The translations under genes and the position numbers were made by a program. Under the pieces are notes generated by a model. The model had not been told where the DNA came from. It made no database searches and saw only the letters and a list, made by a program, of their open reading frames with translations. DNA of 64,000 nt from Chondrus crispus. Taxonomy: Eukaryota > Rhodophyta > Florideophyceae > Gigartinales > Gigartinaceae. Of this stretch, positions 53,738 through 64,000 are shown piece after piece. Where the stretch lies: NCBI RefSeq assembly GCF_000350225.1, contig NW_005179062.1, positions 1-64,000 of the forward strand, read 5' to 3'. Each line of letters starts with the position of its first letter. Position 1 is the first letter of the stretch.

Positions 53738-55482
53738 GCGCGAGGCGGAGCCGACTCCGCCCCGCCCCCGGAGCGCCGACGAGAAGGCGCCATGACCGAC
53801 GGTCGTGCTGCGAAGGAGTCGGAACGGTGGTCGTACACCAAGAAGGAGGACTGTATGCCGGTCGTGAAGTCCGTCCAGTGACGAAGGTGACGATCTCCGA
53901 CGTCACATGCCCGGTGCATCAGCTCGAGAGCAAAGGCATAAGTCCAGGGCACGTGGAGGGAACTCCGCTCGAGCGGATGGAGCGGTACGTTGGGAAGATC
54001 CCAAGCTATTCTCCCCAAGTGGGCTAATACGCCGGTGGGTTGTACGAACACCCTTTCATGGATTGAGACTTCGTTCATGAAGGCATTACCGACCGCCCAT
54101 GCCCATTCCCTTTCGACGTTGTACATCAGATCGAGATGCGAGGGATGCTTGGGGTCAGTACAAGCAGCTCCGTAGTGCTTTAAGGCGTAAGGAAGTAGGG
54201 GGTGCACTCCCAACGAAGGGAGGGCATCCCTCACTGCGTCGGGGAGGGGCGGAAAGTCGCATGGCGATAGGCCATCGGCAAAAACAGCCGACCGGAAGAC
54301 ACGTCCGTCTGCCTCCCCCGAATGCCGATAAGCTGCCCAATCGTGGGGGGCAATGGCGACGTGGTGTAGCCTCATGAGTGAGCAGGCCGATTTCTGCAGG
54401 GCCACACGCGCCTTCGAATAGGCAAAGGGGCGGGGGCTCACATACAGCCCCGCGACAGAAGGCAGGGCGAACTCCAGAGGGCTCGTTGGCTCGTGGTGAA
54501 GGAGATAGTCCGCCATTCGGTCTACGTATTCGACTTCGGGCAAGCTGTAAACAAAAGTGTGATCACCGACAATCGCCGCAGGGATCTGGTAGGCGGCGCC
54601 GCCGCCCTCCGCGAGGAGACGGCCCAGCACAAGAGTGGCTTCCTCTCCCGGCCCCGCCTCGTATACCTTCCATACGCGTAATAAGTCCGGACGGAGGGAC
54701 CTACGCGTCAGCAGCTCAGCAACGGTGACCCCCGAGCGCGCATGACGACACCAGGAAAAGCGGAGGCGATCGAGAGGGAGCGGGGTCGAGCGTTCGAGTG
54801 GGACCCCGAACCACTCGGAGACCCCGGCCCCTCCGTCCATGCCAGACCGTACTGTGCGAAGGGGCGGGGGCGGCTGCACCCCCGCCGATACCGAAGGCAG
54901 TAAGCCGGCTTGACGCGGCGCCGAGCTGTCGAGGGGAGGAGATCCAGGGGTCATGCGACCGCCCGATGTCGGGACGAGCTCGACAGAAGAAGACGACGCG
55001 CGTGAACCACGAACCCTCTGAAAGGGCTGAGGGGTAGACCACGGACGCGCGACCGCGCCGGAACGAACCGGGACGTCTCCCTCGGGGGGGACGAAGCCGG
55101 CGACGGTCGGGAAGGGAGGACCGAGCGCCCCCGACGGAGTCACGGAGGGCGAGGAATGAGGAGCCACCGACCTTCTCGGGGCAGAGGGGACAGCGAGGGG
55201 AGTGGAGGACGGACTCGCGAGAGAGGACGACATACTCGCGTCGAACTCGAGATTCCCTGACGACAGTGGAACGACCACAGTAGCAGGGGGCGTGAAACAA
55301 GAGCTCGGCGGCAAGGATCGGAAACCCCCAACCCGCGGGAAGACGAGCGGTGGACAAGGGAGCGGGACGTGCGAGGGAAGCGCGACCACGCAAACACCGA
55401 GGAACGGGAAGACACGTGACGAACGGGGTGGGAAGAATGGAACCTTGGTCAAGTCAAGATCAACGTGAGACGCGTCCGACAT
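53728..55482 (-). CDS. Antisense ORF1 of G2, unrecognised conserved protein
   Basis: 584 codons from ATG at 55482 (MSDASHVDLDLTKV), 56 bp inside the 3' LTR. Residues 1-220 are Pro/Ser-rich and probably disordered. The conserved core (~220-560) matches the G3 antisense ORF: RPDLLRVWKVYEAG, VAGLYVSPRPFAYSKARVAL, QKSACSLMRLHHVAIAPHDW, PLPDAVRDALPSLGVHPLLP, NVEREWAWAVGNAFMNEVS. Only small indels separate them, which argues for selection on the protein. It is neither gag, pol nor a recognisable envelope: I see no signal peptide or membrane span in the core. Some plant gypsy elements also carry antisense ORFs before the 3' LTR; I cannot show homology. Function unknown. Confidence 0.78.
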   Translation of the reverse strand: MSDASHVDLDLTKVPFFPPRSSRVFPFLGVCVVALPSHVPLPCPPLVFPRVGGFRSLPPSSCFTPPATVVVPLSSGNLEFDASMSSSLASPSSTPLAVPSAPRRSVAPHSSPSVTPSGALGPPFPTVAGFVPPEGDVPVRSGAVARPWSTPQPFQRVRGSRASSSSVELVPTSGGRMTPGSPPLDSSAPRQAGLLPSVSAGVQPPPPLRTVRSGMDGGAGVSEWFGVPLERSTPLPLDRLRFSWCRHARSGVTVAELLTRRSLRPDLLRVWKVYEAGPGEEATLVLGRLLAEGGGAAYQIPAAIVGDHTFVYSLPEVEYVDRMADYLLHHEPTSPLEFALPSVAGLYVSPRPFAYSKARVALQKSACSLMRLHHVAIAPHDWAAYRHSGEADGRVFRSAVFADGLSPCDFPPLPDAVRDALPSLGVHPLLPYALKHYGAACTDPKHPSHLDLMYNVEREWAWAVGNAFMNEVSIHERVFVQPTGVLAHLGRIAWDLPNVPLHPLERSSLHVPWTYAFALELMHRACDVGDRHLRHWTDFTTGIQSSFLVYDHRSDSFAARPSVMAPSRRRSGGGAESAPPRACR

Positions 55483-55503
55483 GGCTCTCCCTACGAGCAC
55501 CCG

Positions 55504-55537
55504 TGAACGCGGACGTTCACGCTTGAGGGGGAGGCCG
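55504..55537 (+). other. Hairpin motif copy 2 and polypurine tract of G2
   Basis: TGAACGCGGACGTTCA, then cgcttgagggggaggccg, then the LTR. The purine run would prime plus-strand synthesis. It looks like a duplicate of the pol terminus at 51056-51085. Confidence 0.75.
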
Positions 55538-56252
55538 TGTAGTATAACCCCCCCTGGGGCTTTTTACTTAGATTATATCAACAACGGGATCCCATACTGT
55601 AGAGCTCGACGCTGTACAGTACAACCGCCCGTGTCCTTGTGTACACCACAGGGACAAGGGACACGCGCATACACGTGCACACGTGTACCACGCGCGAACG
55701 AAGCTCGCACGCACCACGGGTACTACGTGTACTGTCAGCCTCGACATAGCTGACAGTATTACAGTGCAGACCGACCTGCAGTACAGTGGCCTACTACAGT
55801 ACCTCGGTACAGTACCGAGGTACTGTAGTGTTATGATAGATTGTTTTGTATATTAAATATGGAGCGGACCGACGGCGGCAGGAGGGGGACAAAACACGGA
55901 CTTGTCCTCAACCGACCGCCAAGGTCAGTCCACCCAGCTTATTCTAATAACGCGCCTTCGCCTTCGCGCTCGTTAGGAGGAAGGAAGCGGGTAGGGGACA
56001 CACTCGTGCGCGAGCGAGCCTAGATCCGCCTCCGCCCGTCAGCGCTGGTACGTTACCCAGCGCTGCTCCTGGGCGTCGAGGTGTAGATCGGCCCGCGCGT
56101 ACGCTCGTCCCCGACCTTCCCGCTCTACCACACCGCTACCAGGGCCCGCTTCCCTGCCTCGTTAGCTGGTGCCTCACCCGTCTTTCCGTTCGAACGGGGT
56201 CTACGTCGAACTGCGCATACACCCTCAGTTGTCTGGGGGTGTTTATGCTACA
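55538..56252 (+). repeat. 3' LTR of gypsy element G2
   Basis: 715 bp, TGTAGTATAACC to TTTATGCTACA; 41 bp longer than the 5' LTR and diverged from it. It includes a long palindrome at about 55793-55830 (arms of 17 bp around CTACAGTACCTCGGTAC). Confidence 0.92.
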
Positions 56253-56794
56253 CCACAGACCCAAGGCATGCACGGTTGAGCGCATTCGAGCGGATAGTTT
56301 CTCCTGCTTCCCGAAGCCGACGGTCCAATTCAGTTCGGTCATCGCTTATAGCCCGCCGTCCCTCTTCTCCTTCATCTACAGCCAGCACTATGTCGTCCAG
56401 TAGCAACTCACGCTCACCGCGTACCTCAATTATGCCTGAAGCAGCACCGTTTCTCTTTACAGCAATGCGGTGATCCGCCAAAATTTTCTTAAAGCGATCG
56501 TTGAGCTTCTTCCAAGACGGTAGACACATTCCCTGCAGCACTGCTGCTGGAAGCGAAGCAGTAAAAAAGCCCAGCGCTTCGTCAAAGCGCTTTTGCGACT
56601 CGCCATGAGGTGCGAGATGAGCGTCCAGAGCTGTGACTGCTGTTAAAAGTAGAATATCGAAGGTGGACGAGAAGCGCATGCGCCGTTTCTTCATCCCAAC
56701 AGCAGTTGTGGATCCAGAACCTGTAGCGGGGGGCGGCAGCGGGGGAGGAGTTTTTGGACGGTGTTTCAGTCTCAGTACCAGACACCGAGGCCAT
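56253..56794 (-). pseudogene. Myb/SANT-like (trihelix-type) protein, truncated by G2
   Basis: Minus strand from ATG at 56794 (MASVSGTETETPSKNSSPAA). The frame then slips at a six-G run (56728-56733) into GSGSTTAVGMKKRRMRFSST. The DNA-binding-like part is FSSTFDILLLTAVTALDAHL, FFTASLPAAVL and LPSWKKLNDRFKKILADHR, the Trp-spaced pattern of transposon-linked Myb/SANT domains. A Glu/Asp/Arg-rich coil follows (DDRTELDRRLREAGE). It ends at the G2 LTR. Harbinger elements often pair such a protein with a divergent transposase, and H3 lies 1.6 kb upstream in the opposite direction; a host gene is the alternative. Confidence 0.6.
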
Positions 56795-58395
56795 CTTATG
56801 TGCAACGCTCTGAGTCCTTGACTTGGACGAATGCCTAAAGATGGGCCGGGTGGGCCGTGGGGCTGACTAGTGCGACGATGAGCAAGCGCTGAAAAGCGCG
56901 ACTGTGAGCAAGCGATGCAGAGATGAAATAGGCCTCTGGGACCGATGACCCAGATGTGCAAGTGCGAGAGATATAAGCGCGCTAACGAAGCAGTCAGAGC
57001 CGGAGCAGGGGACGTGCGGCGGCTGCGATGGGGGATGGGAGCAACTTTAGCTTCATCGGCTTGGAGAGGGGCAGGCGGTGTCGTAGAGTGAGATGCCGCC
57101 AAATAATTAGATGGAAAGGTTCTCGAAGGCGAGACGGCGTGACTGAATTTTGAGTGTGCTGGTGAAGTGGAAAGGTTCCCGAGGGCGGGATACGAGTGCG
57201 GATGTTGAGCGTGCCGCTGAGGTAGGAAGGTTCTCACGTACGGGACAGGGTGGGTGGAGGATGAACGTGCGTTGAGTTTGGTGGTCACTAGTTTGAGAGT
57301 GATAGTGAGCGTGAGATCTCGACAGGAGGGCGCGTAGATGGTAAGGGGAGAGGACGGAGATGCGGGTGGGGTTGGAGAGCTCGCCGTGAACGCAATGGGA
57401 AAAGAAAGTGCAATGGGACGCGGGGGGAAGGAGACGTAGAGTGTGTCAGTCGTTTCGCTATTTCGTCGATTTAGCGAAAAATGAGTTGGCCGCTTCAGCG
57501 TTTTGTGAGACACGTATGGTGGGTGGCATACGTTTCACAACATTTGACCAGTAACGAAATCATTTTTTTGCGTAAACCCTCTTATGTTGGAATGATTCGC
57601 AGAATGCAATGTCATTGCTGTTTTGTAAAAGAGGGAGGCGGTTTTTTTCCATTTTCTGAGGGGGAGCGTGGTGTTCGGTGGTGAGGTCAGGTCGAGTGGT
57701 GTCCCCGCTTTTTTCCCGCGGCGCCCGTCACCCCCACTCTTTTATTTCTACGTAATTCCTTCTAGAAGCGTCCACGCGTCCGGCCCGGATCCCCCCAGGC
57801 CGCCCGCGTGCGCTTCTGTAAAATTCAAATAAAATCTCGGACTACAGTAAAAAATCTCCCTCTACAGTAAAATGTAATTTTCCCTAAAAATATCTCACAG
57901 GCATGCAGCACGAAACATGAGCATAGCTCAGGGCATAAGTGGAATGAATGGATGAATGGAGTGCGAGCAATCGCTATAAGCAATAGGCGAAAAGAGCAGC
58001 TATTGCCGTTCTTCTCGAACGGTGTGGTTTTGCCGATAAAGATTGTCACATTTCGAAATAAAATATGCAGACCTCGAGTTTACTCCAACAATGACATTGC
58101 ACAAATATTTCACTGTAAGATCGACATGCTGTCACTAAACTAGCGGTGGGCATAGATACAGGATCAATGCGAAGTTGAACTCTGCGATCGGAAGACATCG
58201 CGTCTTCGCTGAAACACGTAGTGTTCGCCAGAAAAACCGAAACACCTACTGTTTCGGCAGCTCCCGGCAGAACTGTACCCAAAATTCCCCCGCCATTACT
58301 TAAATATTCACTGCACCTAATCTAGGCTTGTTAAACTCCCACCGAACCACACAAATTCACAAAACACAACACCGACATCCCACCACCCATCAAGA
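56795..58395. other. Region between Myb-like gene and H3 transposase
   Basis: No gene supported. A long minus-strand open frame (to 57513) upstream of the Myb-like ATG is Pro/Ser/His-rich with no motif and is probably untranslated. If the two flanking genes are one Harbinger element, this would be its shared divergent promoter. I could not locate terminal repeats. Confidence 0.4.
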
Positions 58396-59700
58396 ATGCC
58401 GCAAAATCCCTCCATTCCCGACCCCGCAGCTGCCCTTGACATTATTGCAGAGCATGCCGCGCGTCGCCAAGAAGATGTGGAGAAGTATGATAACTCTCCA
58501 GACCTTTCTGAAACCGACGACGTTTCAGAGAGCGATTGTCCAGTTCTGCAAACTTTCTTCGAAGAAAATGGAACTCAGGCAATCATGGATATGACCAATT
58601 TTACTTTCAACGAGTTTACAGGAATTTGGAACCACCTCTCGGAGCACGTTCTGCAGCACTATAACACAGGAAGAGGCAGTAAATCTCCCATAAAAGCGAA
58701 GGATCTCGTTTTTATGACATTCGCAGTTCTGAAGCACCGTGCCAAGTGGGACATGATGGCCTATTTATTTGGAATGAAAGCACCAATATTTGAGAAAAGA
58801 ATTAACAAGATGATTCACATTATTTCGGACTACGCGTATCAAAAGTTTGTTGTTCATTATGAACAACGTTACACAATGTCCAGGCTCATAACCGAGAAGA
58901 AAACATTTCGGAAATTTCAGATGTGTCGTTATGCCAGTGATGTGACGTTTCAGCAAAGCTTCCGTCCCGGTGGCTCACTTGAAGAATCAAAGAAATTCTT
59001 CTCTGGAAAGCACAAACTTTACGGCTTTAAGGTCGAAGTTTCTGTATTACCAAATGGAATTTCCATCAATTCAAGCAACCACTACCCTGGCTCTGTCTCG
59101 GACATAGAAATAATGCGAAAAAATATTTGGGTTTCATGTTGACGCGTTTGAAAAATCAAGCGAGGAGAAGGCCATCGTGGCCATCGGCAACGTGGTGGAC
59201 GAGCACGAAGATAGTTGGGCGGTGCTTCTCGATAAGGGACTCACAGGCATTGACGGAGAAATACGTGCGATACTGCCCAAAAAGAAGCCACGAGGCGGCA
59301 TTTTGACCGCGTCTGACAAGCGCCAGAATGAGAATCAAGCATCCTACCGCGTCGTGGTCGAAAATTTTTTGGGAGGCAGAGCACTCTTTGGTGTGTTGTG
59401 GCGAATAAGTACAGGTGGTCTGAGAGTTCTTATGATATTATTTTTCGACTGACGCTTGCTTTCACAAACTTACATATCCGGTGGCATCCAATTCGAGACG
59501 CAGACGAGAAAACGTACGAAAGGTACGTTAAATGTCTGCACGAAATTGCGGAAACTGGTGTTAGGAAACGCAAAAGAGCCCAAGCTTCCTATCGCAAGCG
59601 CAGAAGGCGTGTTATGGAGCGTTGTGTGCGGGGGCGCGATGAAGAGGAGAATGCTGGTCATTTGTTGGATGATGAAGACGAGGAGGAGGAGAGCGCCTGA
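58396..59700 (+). pseudogene. Harbinger DDE transposase H3, two frameshifts
   Basis: Starts MPQNPSIPDPAAALDI at 58396, colinear with H1. Asp in ASDVTFQQS (about 58940), FSGKHKLYGFKVEVSVLPNG, Asp in LLDKGLTGI (about 59233), Glu in VVENFLGGRA (about 59360). Frameshifts at about 59125 (IFGFHV) and 59395 (VVANKYRWSESSYD). The N-terminal half is better kept than in H1. It ends with a basic tail and acidic DEDEEEES. Inactive as read; terminal repeats not found. Confidence 0.88.
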
Positions 59701-61102
59701 TCAACTGTACTCGAGACTCTCTCGCCCGGCGCTAGACGCCCTCTCCCCCGCTCCGCTGAAACGCGTATCGGCCCCAGCAAGCGAGTGTCATTCTTGCGTG
59801 CTATTCTTGCAGCCACTCTGCTTCCCGCCCTTGTCAAACCCCCCCGATATCCCGGAACGGACACCGGCGGCCGCGATGCAGAAACTACAGCCATCCACAA
59901 CTACTAAAATCCGTGTCTGTGTGTCTGTCTGTATGTCCTTGCGCTCCCGCGTTGCCATTGGCGCACGGGGGCGGCGCCGCGGTGACAAGTGGCGGCCACG
60001 TGCGGGGCGGCCTGTGGCGACATGTGGTGGTTTTTTCACAGGCCAGGCCGCCACGGGGACACGTGGCGTGACAAGTGGCGACACGTGGCGGTAAAATTAA
60101 TTTTATTTTGAATTTCGAACTGTTACACCAATGCCGCACTACAGTAGCGTGCCGGTGACAAGTGGCTACACGTGGCGGCGCCCCTGGTGACAAGTGGCGG
60201 TGAGGCGAAAGCGCGCACGAATAGAAACGTTTTTTACATAGCGGCACGTCGGCAGCACAGTACCGGCTTTCGAGTTCAACAACTTTCAGCAAATTTTCAC
60301 CACGTGACGGCTCCGTGGTAGCGTGGTGACCAGAGTCTGGGCAAAGCAGCGATCGTGATTCTATGCCGGCTTAGTAGTGGGTTGAATACGGCATTCCCCG
60401 CGAAAAGTTTACCGGATTGCTTGACGGCATCCGGATAGTCCCTAGGGGCAATTGCGCTTTGCTTTTAGTAAAGCGTGGTAGTCTGCCGCTGTGCAGGAAG
60501 CCTAATCCGATAGCGCACCATTTCTTGGTGTTGTAGTATCGAGCTCGGAACAACGGCCTCCGCAGAGCAATCTGCGGACGTCGGACTGACGTTGTTTTCA
60601 ACGTCGACAACGAAGACCAAACGCAGCCTCCGTCAAACTATAGAGGCTGCAAGAACACCCAGTGTAGGTGCCGTTAGGGCTTAGGAAACCTAACCACCGC
60701 ACTGAGGGCAAAGGGAGCGCGCGTACTTAGCGACCCCGGCGGGAAGAGCCTTGCAAGAGGTTCTTTCTAATACCGGGCTCCCTGGGAGTAGAAATAGACA
60801 AGGTGGTCGTACTCTGAGTATAATTAATACTGTACCCTGTGTATAATAGGACCATTAGTCTATTTCTATTTCTATTTCGTTTTTGGTTCTTTTGAATCAC
60901 GGGATAGTACAAGACAATAAAGGCTCTATATTGTTACTCTTTTGCTAAGTGCTCTTGCGGACGACCTAGCTGGCTGACGTTGCGTTTAGACCTTTGAGGA
61001 CTGCTTGCTACGACTCATTGCGATCTACAACGGACCCCTCGCACTTGCGTCAACCCTAGCTGCACTTGCAGGGATAACACTAGCGCGCTGAGCAGAACAT
61101 AA
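59701..61102. other. Region between H3 and Helitron, with CACGTGGC repeats
   Basis: No gene supported. 59977-60205 holds four to five degenerate copies of gtgacaagtggcgacacgtg, rich in CACGTG. 60780-60900 is AT-richer. The 5' Helitron terminus should lie in this stretch but has no inverted repeat to mark it, and I could not fix it. Confidence 0.45.
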
Positions 61103-64000
61103 ATGGCGGGAACAGCGGGCGAAGACGTGGCAGAGGCAAGACGGCAGCAAAGAAACGCGCGTGAAAGGGAAAGAAGAGCGCAAGAGTCTGAATCTGACGC
61201 TCAAGCACGTCGTGAGGCACGTCGAGCCCGTGCGAGAATCCGGACGGGGCAACAAACCGAATCTCAGAGGGAAGCGCGTCGTCAAGGCGACCGTGAACGT
61301 ACTGCAGCACAAAGAGCAGCAGAGACGTCTGAGCAGCGCGAGGAGCGTCTCCGTCGACTGAGGGAGAGAGCCAGGGCGCGCAGAGCGGGAGGAACCACCC
61401 CCCTCCGAAATGCATGGCGCGAAGCGGATCGCATTGCGACACGATGCGCTAGAGCGGAGGAATGTACTCCTATTCGTGACGGGCGGCGAGAATCGGATCT
61501 TATTGCAACGCAAAGAGGCCGAGCCGAGGAAAATACTCCACTGAGATCTTCGAGACAGGAGTCGAATCGCTTGGCAATCCGACAAGCGAGAGCTGTGGAT
61601 ATATCCCCCGTCATAGCTGCGCGGCAAAGATCCGACCGCCAGGCTCGAAGTGCCTCTCGACAGCTCTTCCCTCTACTACCCGAGTCCTCTCCGTCGTACC
61701 GCGATCTCGGCATGATCCGTGTTGAGTGTTCGCACTGCAAAGCTCTGCATTTCGTCCAAGAACGCATCGGGAGCAGCTCTGCCGCAAGGCCCTTTTTTCC
61801 ACATGCTGTGGGAAGGGGAAGCTGTCATTGCCGCTTCTCCCCGACCCGCCAGCTGTTCTGCGCTCTCTTCTCATCGATGATACTCCAAGGGCCCGCAGCT
61901 TCCGTAAGAACATTCGAGCATACAATGTAGCGCTATCGATGGCATCCGTGGTCGCCAAATGGGTGAACAGAGGTCCCGGTCCTTCTAATTTTAACCCCAC
62001 AATGACGATGCAGGGCGGGATGTACCATTACATGGGTCCCATGATTCCATCCGAAGGGCGGGCGCCTTCCTATGCTTCCGTTTACATTCATGACACTAAC
62101 TACGCCACCCAGACGCGCACAAGGCTTGGAAACTCTAGACAACTGGAAGAGGCACTGATGACGCAACTGACACACATGCTGCACGAATGCAACCCCTACG
62201 TGCAGACTTTTCTATGTATGCGAGAATGGGCTCAATCTCCTCACAACAACACTCCTGCCACGTACCAGATGGTCATCCATGACGACCGCAGGCCAAGTCA
62301 TGAGCACGTGCGCCGGTACAATTGTCCCGAAGCTTCTGAAGTCGCCGCATTGATCCCTGGAAATGAAGACGGAGAGATTGGGCGAAGATATATCGTCGTG
62401 CGCAGGAGACGGACTCTGAACAGTAACGGGAACGAAGTGCTGGATCCGATTTCAGTCAGTCATCGCGCATACGATCCATTGAGTTACGTGCTTTTGTTCC
62501 CGAACGGTAGAGATGGATGGTATCCAGAGCTTCGATTCTCCAGTGTTCAAGACGGCAGACGTACCAAGATTACTCCGATGATGTACTACGGATGGCATTT
62601 GTTCGAAAGAGCTGGCGAGTTCAGCACAATCTTGCACGCAGCACGACTATTTCAGCAATACTTGGTTGACCAGTTCTGCAAAGTGGAGGCAGAAAGGCTT
62701 TCTTATCTCCGCCGCAACCAGACACAACTTCGAGCCGCCGACTACACCTCACTCGGCGACAGCCTAGGAGACTCCGGTCGTGCTGAAGATGAAGCCGATG
62801 CCGTGCGTGCGGGACCACTGTTCATTCTCCCTTCCACGTACATTGGAGGTGACCGCTATATGAGGCAGCAGATGCACGACATCATTGCTATATCGAACCA
62901 AATTGGCCACCCGGACATCTTCCTCACCATGACATGCAACCCAAGCTGGCCGAAGATCACAAGAGCCCTACTGCCGAACCAAACGCCTCAGGACAGACCG
63001 GATCTGTGCGCACGTGTGGTTCGTCTGAAAATGAAAGATCTCATGTCCTTGGTCATCAACGAAGAAGTATTCGGAACCGTTGTTGCCCATGTACGAGTCA
63101 TCGAGTTTCAGAAACGCGGTCTTCCCCACGCTCACGTAGTATTTTTCCTAGATGAAGTCTCCAAGAATGATCTGCGTACTCCCGAAAACGTCGACCGCAT
63201 TATCTCTGCCGATATCCTGTCTGCCCAAGATCCAGAACTCCAAGAGGTCGTGCTCAAGCATACGATTCACAATCCATGTGGAGAACACAATCCAACAGCT
63301 GTGTGCATGGGCGAGCGGTACTGCAGGAAAGGGTTTCCAAAATCGTTCAAACACGAAACCAGCCAGTCCGACAGTGAGTACCACATCACGTACCGAAGAA
63401 GGGCACCCTCTGCAGGTGGCGTCTCCATCGAGCGATCCTCCCGTATTGGCCGACGACAGCAACCCGTCGTGGTAGACAACTCCTGGGTCGTTCCCCACAG
63501 TCCTGTGCTTCTACGTTCATTCGCTTGCCATTTGAATGTTGAACTCTGCGTGTCACGCGTTGGCGGAATCAAGTACCTCTTCAAGTATGTGTGCAAGGGA
63601 CAAGACCGAGTGACCATGGAAATCACTGCCGAGAACGAGCGCTACGACGAGATCTCCAACTTCCAAGATGCCAGATACGTTTCGGCATCGGAGGCCGCAT
63701 GGAGGTTATTCTCCTTTGACATTGTAGACCGCAATCCTCCAGTAGTCAGGCTTGCAGTGCATCTGCCCAACCACCACACGGTGTACTTTGAGGAAGGGCG
63801 AGAGCAGGAGGCGGCGCTTCGACCAGCAACACGCACGAAGCTGACCGAGTGGTTTAAAGCCAACGAGAAGTACCCAAGCGCGCGGCATATTCGGTACCAC
63901 AAGTTTCCAAGGTACTTCACGTGGAAGACACACACCAAGTCATGGAGTCCAAGAGCAACCCTGCGAAGACGGAACGCCAGCAGCGAAGAGGAAGCCTACG
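61103..64000 (+). pseudogene. Helitron Rep/helicase, N-terminal half, one frameshift, continues past window
   Basis: Starts MAGTAGEDVAEARRQQ at 61103 with the Arg/Glu/Gln-rich N-terminus common in Helitron proteins, then a zinc-like CSHCKALHFVQE. At a six-T run (61793-61798) the frame shifts by one base and continues as STCCGKGKLSLPLLPDPP, IRAYNVALSMASVV and the Helitron_like_N domain (RAYDPLSYVLLFPNGRDGW), open to the window end. The HUH nickase motif is RGLPHAHVVFF (about 63115-63150), followed by YLFKYVCKG (about 63574-63600) with the two catalytic tyrosines. Helitrons use this nuclease with a C-terminal helicase (outside) for rolling-circle transposition. Apart from the T-run it looks intact. 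Confidence 0.9.

Larger units (their letters stand above)
43026..56252 (+). mobile_element. Ty3/gypsy chromovirus-like element G2 with antisense module
   Basis: 13.2 kb: 5' LTR 43026-43699, gag, protease, RT, RNase H, integrase with chromodomain (to 51078), a 1.9-kb spacer, two antisense ORFs (55482-52979), hairpin/polypurine block, 3' LTR 55538-56252. No matching target duplication: agggg before, ccaca after, and the right flank is not the rest of R2. Inter-element recombination or a deletion is likely. Several stops and frameshifts make it inactive. Confidence 0.9.

Noticed and set aside
52979..55482. Envelope-like gene in the antisense module
   Set aside because: No signal peptide, no membrane-spanning segment in the conserved core and no cleavage site; the orientation is opposite to pol.

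Overview
This is eukaryotic nuclear DNA. It has spliceosomal introns in two places, an endoplasmic-reticulum P450, an Erv26/TEX261 cargo adaptor and dense LTR retrotransposons, Harbinger, Tc1/pogo and Helitron elements. Small or absent introns and compact single-exon genes among nested transposons would fit a red alga (a Chondrus-like genome), but that lineage call is a low-confidence guess.

Layout, left side (1-25.8 kb): one retrotransposon nest. A Ty1/copia element C3 (minus strand; LTR, gag and protease at 23.45-25.8 kb) is cut by a Ty3/gypsy chromovirus-like element G3, of which only the 3' part lies here (19.48-23.45 kb). G3 is cut by copia element C2 (16.93-19.48 kb). C2 is cut by copia element C1 (7.28-16.93 kb). 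C1 carries gypsy G1 in its 5' LTR (window start to 7.28 kb, minus strand) and two solo LTRs in its pol (11.5-12.4 and 12.5-13.8 kb). Target-site duplications, solo LTR ends and matching coding frames support this order. The left halves of the nested elements lie outside the window.

Middle (25.9-37.4 kb): the host gene island. A Harbinger element (H1) abuts a complete cytochrome P450. Then come a small TIR element (R1), a spliced PIN/PILS-type membrane transporter, an unrecognised ORF, the Erv26/TEX261 gene, and on the minus strand an M20 metallopeptidase with one frameshift.

Right side (37.6-64 kb): a second R copy (R2) carries a pogo-like element M1 with TA target duplication, itself hit by a Tc1-like element (T1) and a deleted Harbinger (H2). 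Then follows a long gypsy element G2 (43.0-56.25 kb) with gag, pol, chromodomain and a large antisense coding module before its 3' LTR. After it lie a broken Myb/SANT-like gene, Harbinger transposase relic H3, and the N-terminal half of a Helitron Rep/helicase that runs off the window.

The points most worth attention are: (1) the antisense two-ORF module between pol and the 3' LTR of G2, present in diverged form in G3 and bracketed by a duplicated pol-end/polypurine motif; (2) a spliced zinc-finger ORF upstream of gag in C1; (3) a half-tRNA-type primer site in C1 and C3; (4) a series of covarying hairpins in four gypsy LTRs; (5) CACGTG-type motifs recurring in promoters of unrelated transposons. 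G1 is the only retroelement here that looks uninterrupted in all the coding sequence visible. All calls come from reading the sequence; no database search was run.
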